Assembly: GCF_001758785.1 (NCBI RefSeq)
Contig: NZ_LROM01000087.1
Location: 118,470 to 182,469 of the forward strand
Direction: 5' to 3'
From: Duganella phyllosphaerae
Lineage (GTDB): Bacteria > Pseudomonadota > Gammaproteobacteria > Burkholderiales > Burkholderiaceae_D
DNA: 64,000 bases
A program made the translations under genes and the position numbers. Shown here piece after piece: positions 45,823 to 55,275 of the stretch; the stretch's first letter is position 1; each line of letters begins with the position of its first letter. The notes under the pieces were generated by a model. That model was not told where the DNA came from and did no database searches. It saw only the letters and a list, made by a program, of their open reading frames with translations.

Positions 45823-46182
45823 ATGGCAACCAGCAAACGCAGCGCCAGCCCGTCGCCCACGGGCAAGCCCCCCGTGCCCTTCACCGCCACCGCCCACGGC
45901 GGCAAACCGCTCCCGCCGCTCGCTGCGCCAGCACGGACGTCGTCGCCAACGTTGCAGCCACCAGCGCAGCCAGCAATGCAGCCACCAGCGCAGCCAACAA
46001 TGCAGCCACCAGCGCAGCCAGCAATGCAGCCACCAGCGCAGGCGACAATGCAGCCAACAACGCCGCCCGCCGGCGCCATTTCGCTGTCCACCTTGCTGAT
46101 GATCGGCGCCGACCGCGTGATCATCGACCCAGCGGAAGACGACGACCTGCACTTCATGGCCGAATACATCGATCCCGCATGA
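45823..46182 (+). CDS. Small repeat protein, Pro/Gln/Ala-rich
   Basis: The 119-residue protein starts at ATG 45823 (GGAGAAATCGC site). The middle holds four copies of an octapeptide QPPAQPAM (variants PTM and ATM) at about residues 45-76. A hydrophobic stretch follows (ISLSTLLMIGADRVII) and an acidic tail. It has no known domain. The repeat may expand or contract by slippage, since its DNA unit is 24 bases. It is followed by a separate 14-base direct repeat. Confidence 0.6.
   Translation: MATSKRSASPSPTGKPPVPFTATAHGGKPLPPLAAPARTSSPTLQPPAQPAMQPPAQPTMQPPAQPAMQPPAQATMQPTTPPAGAISLSTLLMIGADRVIIDPAEDDDLHFMAEYIDPA
45955..46050 (+). repeat. Tandem 24-base repeat encoding QPPAQPAM
   Basis: Four near-identical 24-base units within the small repeat protein gene; the third positions and a few second positions vary (Ala/Thr, Pro/Ala). 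Confidence 0.85.
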
Positions 46183-46190
46183 GCGACCCG

Positions 46191-46254
46191 GCCTGAGCGG
46201 CCCTGCCTGAGCGGCCCTGCCTGAGCGGCCCTGCCTGAGCAGTCCCTGCCTCAG
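46191..46254 (+). repeat. Short 14-base direct repeats downstream of the repeat protein
   Basis: Three exact copies of GCCTGAGCGGCCCT, then one imperfect and one truncated copy, lie between the repeat-protein stop and the exonuclease gene. No coding role is visible. Confidence 0.8.
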
Positions 46255-46347
46255 TAGCGGTCGCGGCCGCAGGACTGGGTGCGGTGCCTGACAGACGGCA
46301 GCGGCGGGCGGCGACAGAATCGGGTCTTCCTGTTCTGAAAGCCGCGT

Positions 46348-47481
46348 ATGTGTGCAATGACGTCCGACATGGTGGTGGTGCGCAAGGAAGGCCTGTACTG
46401 CGTGCCGGGCCAGTTCTATATCGATCCCTGGCGCCCGGTCGAGCGCGCCGTGATCACGCACGCCCATGGCGACCATGCGCGCGGCGGCCACCGCCACTAC
46501 CTGGCCGCCGCGCCCGGTGTCGGCGTGCTCAAGTCGCGCCTGGGCGACATCCATATCGACGGCCTGGCCTACGGCGAGACCGTGGTGCACAACGGCGTCA
46601 CCATCTCGCTGCACCCGGCCGGCCACGTGCTGGGTTCGGCACAAGTGCGCATGGCATACCGGGGCGAAGTGTGGGTGGCGTCGGGCGACTACAAGGTCGA
46701 GGCCGATAGCACCTGCACGCCATTCGAGCCGGTGCGCTGCGACACCTTCATCACCGAATCGACGTTCGGCCTGCCGATCTACCGCTGGCAGCCGCAGCAG
46801 GAGGTGTACGACGACATCAACGACTGGTGGCGCGCCAACGCCGCCCAGGGCCGCGCCAGCGTGATGCAGTGCTACAGCTTCGGCAAGGCCCAGCGCATCC
46901 TGAGCGGGCTGGAATCCGACATCGGCCCCATCGTCTGCCATGGCGCCGTGCAAACCCTCAATACCGTTTATCGCGATAGCGGCGTGTGGCTGCCGCCGAC
47001 GGTGATGGTCGGCGACGTCGACAAGGAAGACCTCAAGCGCTGCCTGGTCATTGCGCCGCCGGCGGCGGCCGGCTCGCCTTGGGTCAAGCGCTTCGGCGAT
47101 TTTTCCGACGCGTTTGCCAGCGGCTGGATGCAGTTGCGCGGCGCCCGTCGCCGGCGCGGCGTCGATCGCGGCTTCGTGCTGTCCGACCACGCCGACTGGC
47201 CGGGCCTGATGCAGGCGATTACCGCCACCGGCGCCGAACGGGTGATCGTCACGCACGGCTCGATCGCGGTGCTGGTGCGCTGGTTGCAGCAGCAAGGACT
47301 GCAGGCCAGCGGCTTCGATACCGAATACGGCGACGATGAGGCCGACGACGGTGTCGCCATCGCTGGCGGCGCCGCAGCCGCAACTGAAGCCGCAGCCGAG
47401 ATGAGCGTGGCAACCGCAAACGCGGCGCCAGGCGGAGACGTGCCTGCGCCAGCGGCACCGGCGGGAGCGCCCCATGCGTGA
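46348..47481 (+). CDS. Ligase-associated DNA exonuclease (MBL fold)
   Basis: The 377-residue protein is a metallo-beta-lactamase-fold nuclease with HAHGDH at 38-43 and later metal ligands in HPAGHVLG, SGDYKVE and VLSDHADW. It belongs to the ligase-associated exonuclease family, which acts beside an ATP-dependent DNA ligase. Its C terminus (about 340-377) is a low-complexity Ala-rich tail. An alternative start at 46357 removes three residues. The stop overlaps the ligase start by eight bases. Confidence 0.9.
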   Translation: MCAMTSDMVVVRKEGLYCVPGQFYIDPWRPVERAVITHAHGDHARGGHRHYLAAAPGVGVLKSRLGDIHIDGLAYGETVVHNGVTISLHPAGHVLGSAQVRMAYRGEVWVASGDYKVEADSTCTPFEPVRCDTFITESTFGLPIYRWQPQQEVYDDINDWWRANAAQGRASVMQCYSFGKAQRILSGLESDIGPIVCHGAVQTLNTVYRDSGVWLPPTVMVGDVDKEDLKRCLVIAPPAAAGSPWVKRFGDFSDAFASGWMQLRGARRRRGVDRGFVLSDHADWPGLMQAITATGAERVIVTHGSIAVLVRWLQQQGLQASGFDTEYGDDEADDGVAIAGGAAAATEAAAEMSVATANAAPGGDVPAPAAPAGAPHA

Positions 47482-49114
47482 CTTCGCCCTGCTGTACGCG
47501 GAGCTGGACGAAACCACGTCCACCACGCGCAAGCTCAATGCGCTGCAACAGTATTTTCGCACCGCCGCGCCGGCCGACGCCGCCTGGGCCGTGTATTTTC
47601 TTGCTGGCGGCAAGCCGCGCCAGGCCGTGCCGACCAAGCTGCTGCGCCAGTTCGCCATCGAATACTCGGGACTGGACGACTGGCTGTTCGACGAGTGCTA
47701 CCACGCCGTGGGCGACCTGGCCGAAACCATCGCCCACATCCTGCCGCCACCCACGCAACCGAGCGAAATCGGCCTGGCCGACTGGATCGAGCTGGGCATT
47801 GCACCGCTGCGTGGCGCCGATCCCGGCACCGTGCGCAGCGCGCTGCTGCTGTACTGGGACCAGCTCGATACGCGCGAACGCTTCCTGCTGACCAAGCTGA
47901 TCGGCGGCGGCTTCCGCGTCGGCGTGTCGCGCCTGTTGGTCACGCGCGCGCTCAGCGCCATTGCCGGCCTGGACAGCAAACTGATCGCCCAGCGCCTGAT
48001 GGGCTGGACCGATGGCAGCGTCAAGCCCACGGCGGCCGGCTTCCAGCAGCTGATCGCCGAGCATACCGAAGAGGAACATGCCCAGCGCGGCGGCCAGCCG
48101 TATCCGTTCTTCCTGGCCCACCAGCTCGACCGCGAGCCGGAGGCGCTGGGCGACCTGGCGCAGTGGCAGGTCGAGTGGAAGTACGATGGCATGCGCGCCC
48201 AGCTGGTCAGCCGCGACGGCCAGAACTGGCTGTGGTCGCGCGGTGAAGACCTGATCACCGAACGTTTCCCGGAGCTGGCCGTGCTGCGCCTGCCCGATGG
48301 CGTGGTGATCGACGGCGAAATCCTGGTCTGGCACGGCGGCGATGCCCCGGCGCCGTTTGCCGATCTGCAAAAACGCATGGGCCGCAAGCAGGTCTCGGCG
48401 CGACTCTTGGGTGAGTTGCCGGCCGTGCTGGTGGCGTACGACCTGCTCGAAGTCGAAGGGCGCGACCTGCGCACCTTGCCGCAGGCGCAGCGCCGCACCA
48501 TGCTGGAAGAACTGGTGGCCACGCTGCAAGTGCAGCAGGGCGCGCCGCAGCTGCGCCTGGCGCCGGTGATCCGCGCCGACAGCTGGGAGCAACTGGCTGA
48601 AATCCGTACCGAATCGCGCCAGCGCGGCGTGGAGGGCATGATGCTCAAGGCCGCCAATGCCGAGTACGGCGTGGGACGCACCAAGAACGTCGGCACCTGG
48701 TGGAAGTGGAAGATCGACCCGTACAGCATCGACGCCGTGCTGATCTACGCCCAGGCCGGCCACGGCCGCCGCGCCTCGCTGTACACCGATTACACGTTTG
48801 CCGTGTGGGATGAAGCCGGGGAGGGCGGACGCAAGCTGGTGCCGTTCGCCAAGGCGTATTCGGGCCTGACCGATGCCGAGATCGCCAAGGTGGATCACGC
48901 GATCCGCCGCACCACCATCGAAAAATTCGGTCCGGTGCGCAGCGTCACGCCAAGCATGGTGTTCGAAATCGGTTTCGAAGGCATCGCCAGCTCGCCGCGC
49001 CACAAGTCCGGCATCGCCGTGCGCTTCCCGCGCATCCTGCGCCAGCGCACCGACAAGACCGTGGACCAGGCCGATACGCTCGATGCGCTGAAAAGCCTGC
49101 TGGTTGCCCCATGA
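47474..49114 (+). CDS. ATP-dependent DNA ligase (ligase-associated repair cassette)
   Basis: The 546-residue ligase has the N-terminal DNA-binding domain, the adenylation motif KYDGMRAQ with Lys236, later nucleotidyltransferase motifs ([16 protein letters not shown]) and a C-terminal OB fold ending in [11 protein letters not shown]. It is separate from the essential NAD-dependent LigA. Overlaps with the exonuclease (eight bases) and helicase (four bases, ATGA) show that the cassette is translated as a unit. Confidence 0.92.
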   Translation: MRDFALLYAELDETTSTTRKLNALQQYFRTAAPADAAWAVYFLAGGKPRQAVPTKLLRQFAIEYSGLDDWLFDECYHAVGDLAETIAHILPPPTQPSEIGLADWIELGIAPLRGADPGTVRSALLLYWDQLDTRERFLLTKLIGGGFRVGVSRLLVTRALSAIAGLDSKLIAQRLMGWTDGSVKPTAAGFQQLIAEHTEEEHAQRGGQPYPFFLAHQLDREPEALGDLAQWQVEWKYDGMRAQLVSRDGQNWLWSRGEDLITERFPELAVLRLPDGVVIDGEILVWHGGDAPAPFADLQKRMGRKQVSARLLGELPAVLVAYDLLEVEGRDLRTLPQAQRRTMLEELVATLQVQQGAPQLRLAPVIRADSWEQLAEIRTESRQRGVEGMMLKAANAEYGVGRTKNVGTWWKWKIDPYSIDAVLIYAQAGHGRRASLYTDYTFAVWDEAGEGGRKLVPFAKAYSGLTDAEIAKVDHAIRRTTIEKFGPVRSVTPSMVFEIGFEGIASSPRHKSGIAVRFPRILRQRTDKTVDQADTLDALKSLLVAP

Positions 49115-51831
49115 CCGCGCGCGCCCGTTCCACCAGCTTGCGGGCCCAGCTCGCCAGGCCGCGCCCCAAAGCGGCTGACGCAGCGCTCGACAGCCGAAAC
49201 GCCTTGCCGGGCGCCGGGGCCGTGGCTGCGCCAGCGGACTGGAAGGCCGCTGGAGCGTTGGTCGCTGCCGGCGCCGATCATGCGGGCACGCCGCCCGGCG
49301 CGCCTGCCGTCGATGTCGCCGGCAATGCTGGAACCGGACCGGCACCCAAGATGTCCGCCAGGTCCGTTGGCAAAACTTCCGGCCCCTCGCCAACCCAGGC
49401 CAAAGCCTGGTTCGCCCAGCGCGGCTGGAAAGTCTTCCCCTTCCAGCGCGACGTCTGGAAGGCCGCCATGGCCGGCGAGTCGGGCCTGCTGCACGCCAGC
49501 ACCGGCGCCGGCAAAACCTACGCGGTGTGGTTTGCCGCCTTGCAGCGCGCGGCTTTGCATAAGCGCCCGCGCGTGGGCCTCAAAGTAGTGTGGCTGACGC
49601 CGATGCGCGCGCTGGCCGCCGACACCCTGCGCGCCTTGCAGGAGTCGGCCACCGATCTGCTGCCGTCGTGGCAGATCGAAGCGCGCACCGGCGACACCGG
49701 CTCGGCCCAGCGCGCGCGCCAGAACAAGCGCCTGCCCGACACCCTGGTGACGACACCCGAGAGCCTGACCCTGATGCTGAGCAAGGCCGATGCCATCGCC
49801 CAGTTCGCGCAACTGGACATGGTGATCATCGACGAATGGCACGAACTGATGGGCAACAAGCGCGGTGTGCAGACCCAGCTGGCGCTGGCGCGATTGCGCC
49901 ACTGGAATCCGCAACTGGTAGTGTGGGGCCTGTCGGCCACGCTGGGCAACCTGGAGCAGGCGCGGCAGGCCCTGATGCCCGGCGGCGTGGCGGTCGAGGG
50001 TCATGTCGCCAAGGATATCGTGGTCGATACCCTGATCCCCGAGCATCCGTCGCGGTTTCCGTGGGGCGGCCACCTGGGCCTGCAAATGCTGCCGCGCGTG
50101 GTCGAGGAAATCGAGCGCCACGCCACCACGCTGGTGTTTACCAATACCCGCTCGCAGGCCGAGCTGTGGTACCAGAACATGCTTGACGCCCGGCCCGACT
50201 GGGCCGGCCTGATCGCGCTGCATCACGGCTCGCTGGACAAGGAAGTACGCGACTGGGTGGAGCTGGGCCTGAAAAGCGGGCAATTGAAGGCCGTAATTTG
50301 CACCTCGAGCCTGGACCTGGGCGTGGACTTCCTGCCGGTGGAGCGGGTACTGCAAATCGGCAGCGCCAAGGGCATTGCCCGGCTGCTGCAACGGGCCGGG
50401 CGCAGCGGCCATGCGCCGGGCCGCGTCTCGCGCCTGACGCTGGTGCCCACCCAGAGCATGGAACTGCTGGAAGCGGCTGGCGCGCGCCAGGCCGTGGCCG
50501 CGCGCGATATCGAAGCGCGGCCGGTGCCGTACAAGCCGCTCGACGTGCTGGTGCAGCACCTGGTCACTATTGCCTTGGGTGGCGGCTTCCGCTCGGAAGA
50601 ACTGCTGGCCGAGGTGCGCACCGCCTGGTCATACCGCGACCTCACCGACGAAGAGTGGCAGTGGGCGCTCGATTTTGTCGCACGTGGCGGCCAGACCCTG
50701 GCCGTGTATCCCGAATACCGGCGCGTGCTGCCCGACGACCACGGCGTGTACCGCGTGCCGGACGCTGCCATCGGTCGCCGCCACCGCATGGGCATCGGTA
50801 CCATTGTGTCCGACTCGAGCCTGCAAGTGAAGTACGTCAGTGGCGGCCGGCTGGGCAGCGTGGAGGAATCGTTTATTTCGCGCCTGAAACAGGGCGACCA
50901 CTTCCTGTTCGCCGGCCGCATCCTCGAATTCGTGCGCCTGCACGAGATGACCGCCTACGTGCGCCGCGCCACCGGCGCCCGTGGCGCGGTGCCGCGCTGG
51001 CAGGGCGGCAAGATGCCGATGTCGTCCGAGCTGGCCCACGCCGCGCTCGAACAGCTGCGCCTGGCCACCATCGAAGGCGCACAAAGCCTGGGCCCGGAAA
51101 TGCAGGCGATTGCGCCGCTGCTGGCCACCCAGCAGAAATGGTCGGCGTTGCCCACGCCCGACACCACCGTGATCGAAACCATGCACAGCCGCGAAGGGCG
51201 GCACTTGTTCATGTTCCCGTTTGCGGGCCGCTCGGTGCACATCGGCTTGGCTTCGCTGATCGCCTGGCGCGTGGCGCGGGTGACGCCGGTGACGTTTTCA
51301 ATCGCCGTCAACGATTACGGTTTCGAGTTGCTGGCCGCCCAGGAACTGGACTGGGCGGCGGTGCTCGATGTGGGCCATGGTTCGAAGGCCGGCCTGTTCG
51401 GCACCGACAACTTGCTCGAAGACGTGCTGGCCAGCCTGAACGCCACCGAATTGTCGCAGCGGCGCTTTCGCGAGATCGCCCGCATTGCCGGCCTGATCTT
51501 CCAGGGCTTTCCCGGCCAGCCCAAGAGCGCACGGCAGTTGCAGGCGTCGTCAGCGCTGTTCTTTTCCGTATTTCGCCAGCACGACGCCGGCAATTTGCTG
51601 CTGACCCAAGCGCAGCGCGAGGTGCTGGAGCAGGAGCTGGAGCTGACGCGCCTGCGCGCCACGTTGCAGGAGTTGCAGGCGCGCCACATCAGTTTTCATG
51701 CGACCAAGCGGGCCACGCCATTCGGCTTTGCGCTGATGGTGGAGCGCTTTCGCGAAAAGCTCACGACCGAAAAACTGTCGGACCGGGTGGCGCGCATGGT
51801 GCGCGAACTGGAAAAGGCGGCCGGACCATGA
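49111..51831 (+). CDS. Ligase-associated DNA damage response DEXH helicase (Lhr-type)
   Basis: The 906-residue protein is an Lhr-core type superfamily 2 helicase: Walker A TGAGKT at 131-136, DEXH box [16 protein letters not shown], then the Lhr domain. It lacks the long C-terminal part of full E. coli Lhr. The first ~95 residues are a low-complexity Ala/Pro-rich extension before [20 protein letters not shown] overlaps link it to the ligase upstream and PdeM downstream. Confidence 0.92.
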   Translation: MTARARSTSLRAQLARPRPKAADAALDSRNALPGAGAVAAPADWKAAGALVAAGADHAGTPPGAPAVDVAGNAGTGPAPKMSARSVGKTSGPSPTQAKAWFAQRGWKVFPFQRDVWKAAMAGESGLLHASTGAGKTYAVWFAALQRAALHKRPRVGLKVVWLTPMRALAADTLRALQESATDLLPSWQIEARTGDTGSAQRARQNKRLPDTLVTTPESLTLMLSKADAIAQFAQLDMVIIDEWHELMGNKRGVQTQLALARLRHWNPQLVVWGLSATLGNLEQARQALMPGGVAVEGHVAKDIVVDTLIPEHPSRFPWGGHLGLQMLPRVVEEIERHATTLVFTNTRSQAELWYQNMLDARPDWAGLIALHHGSLDKEVRDWVELGLKSGQLKAVICTSSLDLGVDFLPVERVLQIGSAKGIARLLQRAGRSGHAPGRVSRLTLVPTQSMELLEAAGARQAVAARDIEARPVPYKPLDVLVQHLVTIALGGGFRSEELLAEVRTAWSYRDLTDEEWQWALDFVARGGQTLAVYPEYRRVLPDDHGVYRVPDAAIGRRHRMGIGTIVSDSSLQVKYVSGGRLGSVEESFISRLKQGDHFLFAGRILEFVRLHEMTAYVRRATGARGAVPRWQGGKMPMSSELAHAALEQLRLATIEGAQSLGPEMQAIAPLLATQQKWSALPTPDTTVIETMHSREGRHLFMFPFAGRSVHIGLASLIAWRVARVTPVTFSIAVNDYGFELLAAQELDWAAVLDVGHGSKAGLFGTDNLLEDVLASLNATELSQRRFREIARIAGLIFQGFPGQPKSARQLQASSALFFSVFRQHDAGNLLLTQAQREVLEQELELTRLRATLQELQARHISFHATKRATPFGFALMVERFREKLTTEKLSDRVARMVRELEKAAGP

Positions 51832-52523
51832 GCGCGCTGCCCGACAACCACGGCGCCCTGGCGATCGAACTGGCGGGTGAGCTGGTATGGCTGCTGCCGG
51901 AAAAGGCCTTGTTCTGGCCGCGTGAAAAAATGCTGGTGATTGCCGACATCCACTTCGGCAAGGCGGCGTCGTTCCGCGCGCTGGGGGTGCCGGTGCCGGC
52001 TGGTACCACGTCCGCCAACCTGGCTGCGCTGGACCGCCTGGTGGCGCGCCACGGTGCGCGCCAGGTGTTGTTTCTCGGAGACTTTTTGCATGCCAAGGCG
52101 GCGCACGCGGTATCGACCATGGCGGCCATGCAGCGCTGGCGCGCGCAGCAGCCGTCGCTGGCGCTCACGCTGGTGCGCGGCAACCACGACCTGCACGCGG
52201 GCGATCCGCCGCGGTGGCTGGCGATCGCCATGGCGGACGAGCCGATGCGCCTGGGGCCGTTCGCGTTTTGCCATCACCCGGACCTGCTGGCCACTGGCTA
52301 CCTGATGGCCGGCCACGTCCATCCCGTGTACCGGCTGCGTTCGGGGTGGGAGTCGGTGCTGCTGCCGTGCTTCATGGCCGACGCCCAGCGCATCGTGCTG
52401 CCGGCCTTTGGTGCCTTTACCGGCGGCCACGCGGTGGTGCCCGCAGCGGACGAACGGCTGTTCGTCACCAGCGGCGACGCCGTGGTGGAGGTGCCGGCGG
52501 CGTCGCGCCGCGACGGCCGCTAG
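51828..52523 (+). CDS. pdeM: Ligase-associated DNA damage response endonuclease PdeM
   Basis: Starting at ATG 51828, which overlaps the helicase stop, the 231-residue protein is a calcineurin-like phosphoesterase with the motifs DIHFGK, GDFLH, GNHD and GHVHP, each supplying metal ligands. Relatives are called PdeM and accompany the ligase-associated repair genes. It ends the four-gene cassette and is 29 bases from the convergent PPOX-type gene. Confidence 0.9.
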   Translation: MSALPDNHGALAIELAGELVWLLPEKALFWPREKMLVIADIHFGKAASFRALGVPVPAGTTSANLAALDRLVARHGARQVLFLGDFLHAKAAHAVSTMAAMQRWRAQQPSLALTLVRGNHDLHAGDPPRWLAIAMADEPMRLGPFAFCHHPDLLATGYLMAGHVHPVYRLRSGWESVLLPCFMADAQRIVLPAFGAFTGGHAVVPAADERLFVTSGDAVVEVPAASRRDGR

Positions 52524-52552
52524 GCCGGCAAGTTATTAAAGACCAGTGTTGA

Positions 52553-53050
52553 TTAAAGACAGATGGTGGTCGAGCGTCCCATGTGGATCGCCGACCGGCC
52601 GGTCAGCGCGGTCCTGGCCAGCTGCACCAGCTGCTTCATCTTGCTCGATCCCGCATCCCAGTACTCGGCCGACTGGATGCGCACCCGGATCAGGGCCAGG
52701 TGCGGATCATCCACGCCCTTGGGGAACCAGCTGCGCGCAGCCGGCGTCCACAGTTCGCGCGCCTTGGCCTGGTCCTTGACCAGGAAGGCCTGGCCGGCAA
52801 TCGACAAATAGAGCTGGCGCTCGGGATCGGAGAAGCTGATATTGACGTCGGGATGCACAGGCAGGTCCAGCGTAAATGCGGCTTCGTCGCTGGCGAAGAA
52901 CCAGAGATTGCCTTCGCTATCGATCTGCTGCGTGGTCAATGGCCGACTGGTGAGCATCTGGTCGGCGTCACAGGTGGTAAACATGCCAAAGCGCACGTCC
53001 TTGATCTTGGCAGCGATGGTCTGGATCTGGTCTTGCGAGTACAGCGGCAT
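52553..53050 (-). CDS. Pyridoxamine 5'-phosphate oxidase-like stress protein
   Basis: The 165-residue protein belongs to the split-barrel flavin-binding family: FGMFTTCDADQMLTSRPL at the start, NLWFFASDEAAFTLDL, and HLALIRVRIQSAEYWD. This matches the general-stress-protein branch rather than true PdxH. It may bind FMN, F420 or haem. Its start lies about 120 bases from the Fur box of the divergent operon, but its own regulation is not clear. Confidence 0.85.
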   Translation of the reverse strand: MPLYSQDQIQTIAAKIKDVRFGMFTTCDADQMLTSRPLTTQQIDSEGNLWFFASDEAAFTLDLPVHPDVNISFSDPERQLYLSIAGQAFLVKDQAKARELWTPAARSWFPKGVDDPHLALIRVRIQSAEYWDAGSSKMKQLVQLARTALTGRSAIHMGRSTTICL

Positions 53051-53169
53051 GATGCGCCTCCACAGAAAATACAGGGTTTATGCCCAAGCTTAGGCGGGAT
53101 TGCCCGGCATTTCCGTTAGCGTACACACGCAACTTTACATAGTAGTTACATCGGGTTGATTGACATCCT

Positions 53170-53190
53170 AAATGATAATTATTATCATTT
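53170..53190. promoter_or_regulatory. Fur box
   Basis: Perfect 9-base arms AAATGATAA and TTATCATTT flank a three-base centre, matching the classical Fur consensus (repeats of GATAAT). It is 46 bases upstream of the TTG start of the PepSY-TM gene, so iron should repress this operon. Confidence 0.92.
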
Positions 53191-53236
53191 CTGTTTGTGT
53201 CCATCTTGGCACGTTAAATTTCCTGAAGGATTAGCC

Positions 53237-53893
53237 TTGAGTGCACCGCCCAACAGCAATGTTGCCCATGCTGCCCAAGCCAGCCGCGCTGTCTGGCTCA
53301 AGCACCTGCACCAGTGGCACTGGATCAGTTCGGCGTTGTGCCTGCTGGGCATGTTCCTGTTTTCTATCACCGGCATCACCCTCAACCACGCCTCGCAGAT
53401 CGAAGCCAAGCCCACCATCACCCGGCTCGAGGCCACCGCGCCAGCCGCGCTGGTGACGCAGCTGCGCACCTATGCCGAGCAGCATGATGGCGCCAAGGAA
53501 CCGCTGCCTGCCGCCGCCGAAGCGTGGCTCAAGGACACCTGGATGGTGCAGGCCGGTGGCCGCGTGGCCGAATGGTCGGCCGACGAGATCTATCTCGCCA
53601 TGCCGCGTGCCGGCGGCGACGCCTGGGTACGCATCGAGCTCGAAGGTGGCGCGGCCGAGTACGAAAAGACCGACCGCGGCTGGATTTCCTGGCTCAACGA
53701 CGTCCACAAGGGCCGCAACACGGGCACGGCCTGGAACTGGTTCATCGACATTTTTGCCGTCATGTGCCTGGTGTTTTGTATCACCGGTTTGCTGATCTTG
53801 AAATTCCACGCGGCCAAGCGGCCGTTCACCTGGCCGATGGTGGGCCTCGGTGTCCTGATTCCTGTCGTCATTGCTTTGCTGTTCATCCACTAA
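53237..53893 (+). CDS. PepSY-associated membrane protein
   Basis: The TTG at 53237 is chosen because an AAGGA site lies seven bases before it; upstream in-frame codons overlap the Fur box and are not credible. The 218-residue product has three hydrophobic segments (about 27-50, 172-193 and 199-217) and a periplasmic PepSY-like loop with WSADEIYLAMPR. Iron-linked PepSY-TM proteins pass electrons from the cytoplasm to periplasmic flavoproteins or ferric chelates. It is the first gene of the operon. Confidence 0.88.
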   Translation: MSAPPNSNVAHAAQASRAVWLKHLHQWHWISSALCLLGMFLFSITGITLNHASQIEAKPTITRLEATAPAALVTQLRTYAEQHDGAKEPLPAAAEAWLKDTWMVQAGGRVAEWSADEIYLAMPRAGGDAWVRIELEGGAAEYEKTDRGWISWLNDVHKGRNTGTAWNWFIDIFAVMCLVFCITGLLILKFHAAKRPFTWPMVGLGVLIPVVIALLFIH

Positions 53894-53917
53894 CCGTAGT
53901 TAACCTCCAGGACTTCC

Positions 53918-54433
53918 ATGAAATTACGTTATTCCATCGCCCTGAGTCTGCCACTGGCCAGCGCTTCTGCCATGGGCGCCGAGCTGGCCCTGAAAATCGA
54001 TGTGCCGCAACTCAACGTCGCCGAATACCATCGCCCGTATATCGCCGCCTGGCTGGAAAACGCCGACCAGAAAGTGGTCACCAACCTGGCCGTCCTGTAC
54101 GACACCGGCAAGAAAGACAACGCCGGCACCAAGTGGCTCAAGGACATGCGCCAGTGGTGGCGCAAGACCGGCCGCGATATCACCATGCCGCTCGACGGCG
54201 TCAGCGGCGCCACCAAGGCGCCCGGCGAAATTGCGTTGACCTTCCCGGCCGCCAAGGCAGGCCTGGACAAGCTGCCGGCCGGCCAGTACACGCTGTTCGT
54301 GGAAGCCTCGCGCGAAGCAGGTGGCCGCGAAGTGGTCAAAGTGCCGCTGCAATGGCCGCCGAAGTCGGCGCAAAAGGCCACCGGCCAGGGCAAGGAAGAA
54401 CTGGGCGCGGTCGTGGTCCAACTGAAACCATAA
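53918..54433 (+). CDS. DUF2271 protein with flavinylation motif
   Basis: The 171-residue exported protein (signal about 1-20) contains DGVSGAT at residues 93-99. D-G-x-(S/T)-G-A-T is the recognised acceptor of covalent FMN transfer by ApbE, so Thr99 is the likely flavin site. DUF2271 proteins have been noted in gene neighbourhoods with ApbE and PepSY proteins. A ribosome-binding site (CCAGGA) precedes the ATG. Periplasmic electron carrier is the best inference. Confidence 0.87.
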   Translation: MKLRYSIALSLPLASASAMGAELALKIDVPQLNVAEYHRPYIAAWLENADQKVVTNLAVLYDTGKKDNAGTKWLKDMRQWWRKTGRDITMPLDGVSGATKAPGEIALTFPAAKAGLDKLPAGQYTLFVEASREAGGREVVKVPLQWPPKSAQKATGQGKEELGAVVVQLKP

Positions 54434-54445
54434 GCGGATAATTCC

Positions 54446-55270
54446 ATGAACAAATTCAACAAGACCCTGATTGCGCTGGCACTGGCCGGCGCAACGTTCT
54501 CCGCCCACGCCCACAAGCCGTGGCTGCTGCCCACGTCCACCATCGTCGAGAGCCGCGACAACTGGGTCACCATCGACGCCGCCATTTCCGAAGGCCTGTT
54601 CGATGTCGATCACGTGCCGCTCAAGCTCGACGGCATCACCATCACCGGCCCGGACGGTGGCAAGGTGGACATGCAGAACGTCGCCAACGGCAAGCTGCGC
54701 AACAGTTTTGATCTCAAGCTGCCAAAGCCGGGCACCTATAAAATTGCGCTGGTGTCGCAAAACGTCTTCGCCAGCTACAAGGACAAGGCCGGCGAAATGA
54801 AACGCTTCCGTGGCAACGAAGAGACCTTCGCCAAGGACGTGCCGGCCGACGCTGCCGACCTCAAGGTATCGCGCACCCAGAGCCGCCTGGAGACGTTCGT
54901 CACCACAGGCGAACCCGACATGGCGGTGTTCAAGCCGACCGGCGTGGGCCTGGAACTGGTGCCGGTCACCCACCCGAACGACCTGCGCGCGGGCGAAAAA
55001 GCTACCTGGCGCTTCCTGCTCGACGGCAAACCGGCCGCCAACCAGGGCGTGAGCCTGATCCCGGGCGGCGTGCGCTATCGCGGCACGCTGGGCGAAATCC
55101 GCAAGAACACCGACGCCAACGGCGAGTTGTCGTTCGAGCTGCCGGCCGCCGGCATGTACATGGTGAGCAGCAGCTGGCCGGCAGCCACGCCCTCCAAGCC
55201 GGGGCAGCCGCCGCAAATGCCTGCGCGTCGCGCGAGCTACGCCGCCACCATCGAAATCCTGCCGGAATAA
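54446..55270 (+). CDS. DUF4198 periplasmic protein
   Basis: The 274-residue protein has a signal peptide (about 1-22) followed immediately by HAHKPWLLP, the typical DUF4198 N terminus with His residues suited to metal binding. The rest is two beta-sandwich halves with LEVLP-type ends. DUF4198 proteins are frequent partners of iron or nickel uptake genes; exact ligand unknown. It lies between the flavinylation-target gene and apbE and shares their transcript. Confidence 0.88.
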   Translation: MNKFNKTLIALALAGATFSAHAHKPWLLPTSTIVESRDNWVTIDAAISEGLFDVDHVPLKLDGITITGPDGGKVDMQNVANGKLRNSFDLKLPKPGTYKIALVSQNVFASYKDKAGEMKRFRGNEETFAKDVPADAADLKVSRTQSRLETFVTTGEPDMAVFKPTGVGLELVPVTHPNDLRAGEKATWRFLLDGKPAANQGVSLIPGGVRYRGTLGEIRKNTDANGELSFELPAAGMYMVSSSWPAATPSKPGQPPQMPARRASYAATIEILPE

Positions 55271-55275
55271 GGGTG

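Noticed and set aside
53156..53236. ATG at 53156 as the PepSY-TM start
   Set aside because: It overlaps the Fur box and has no ribosome-binding site; TTG 53237 has AAGGA at proper distance.
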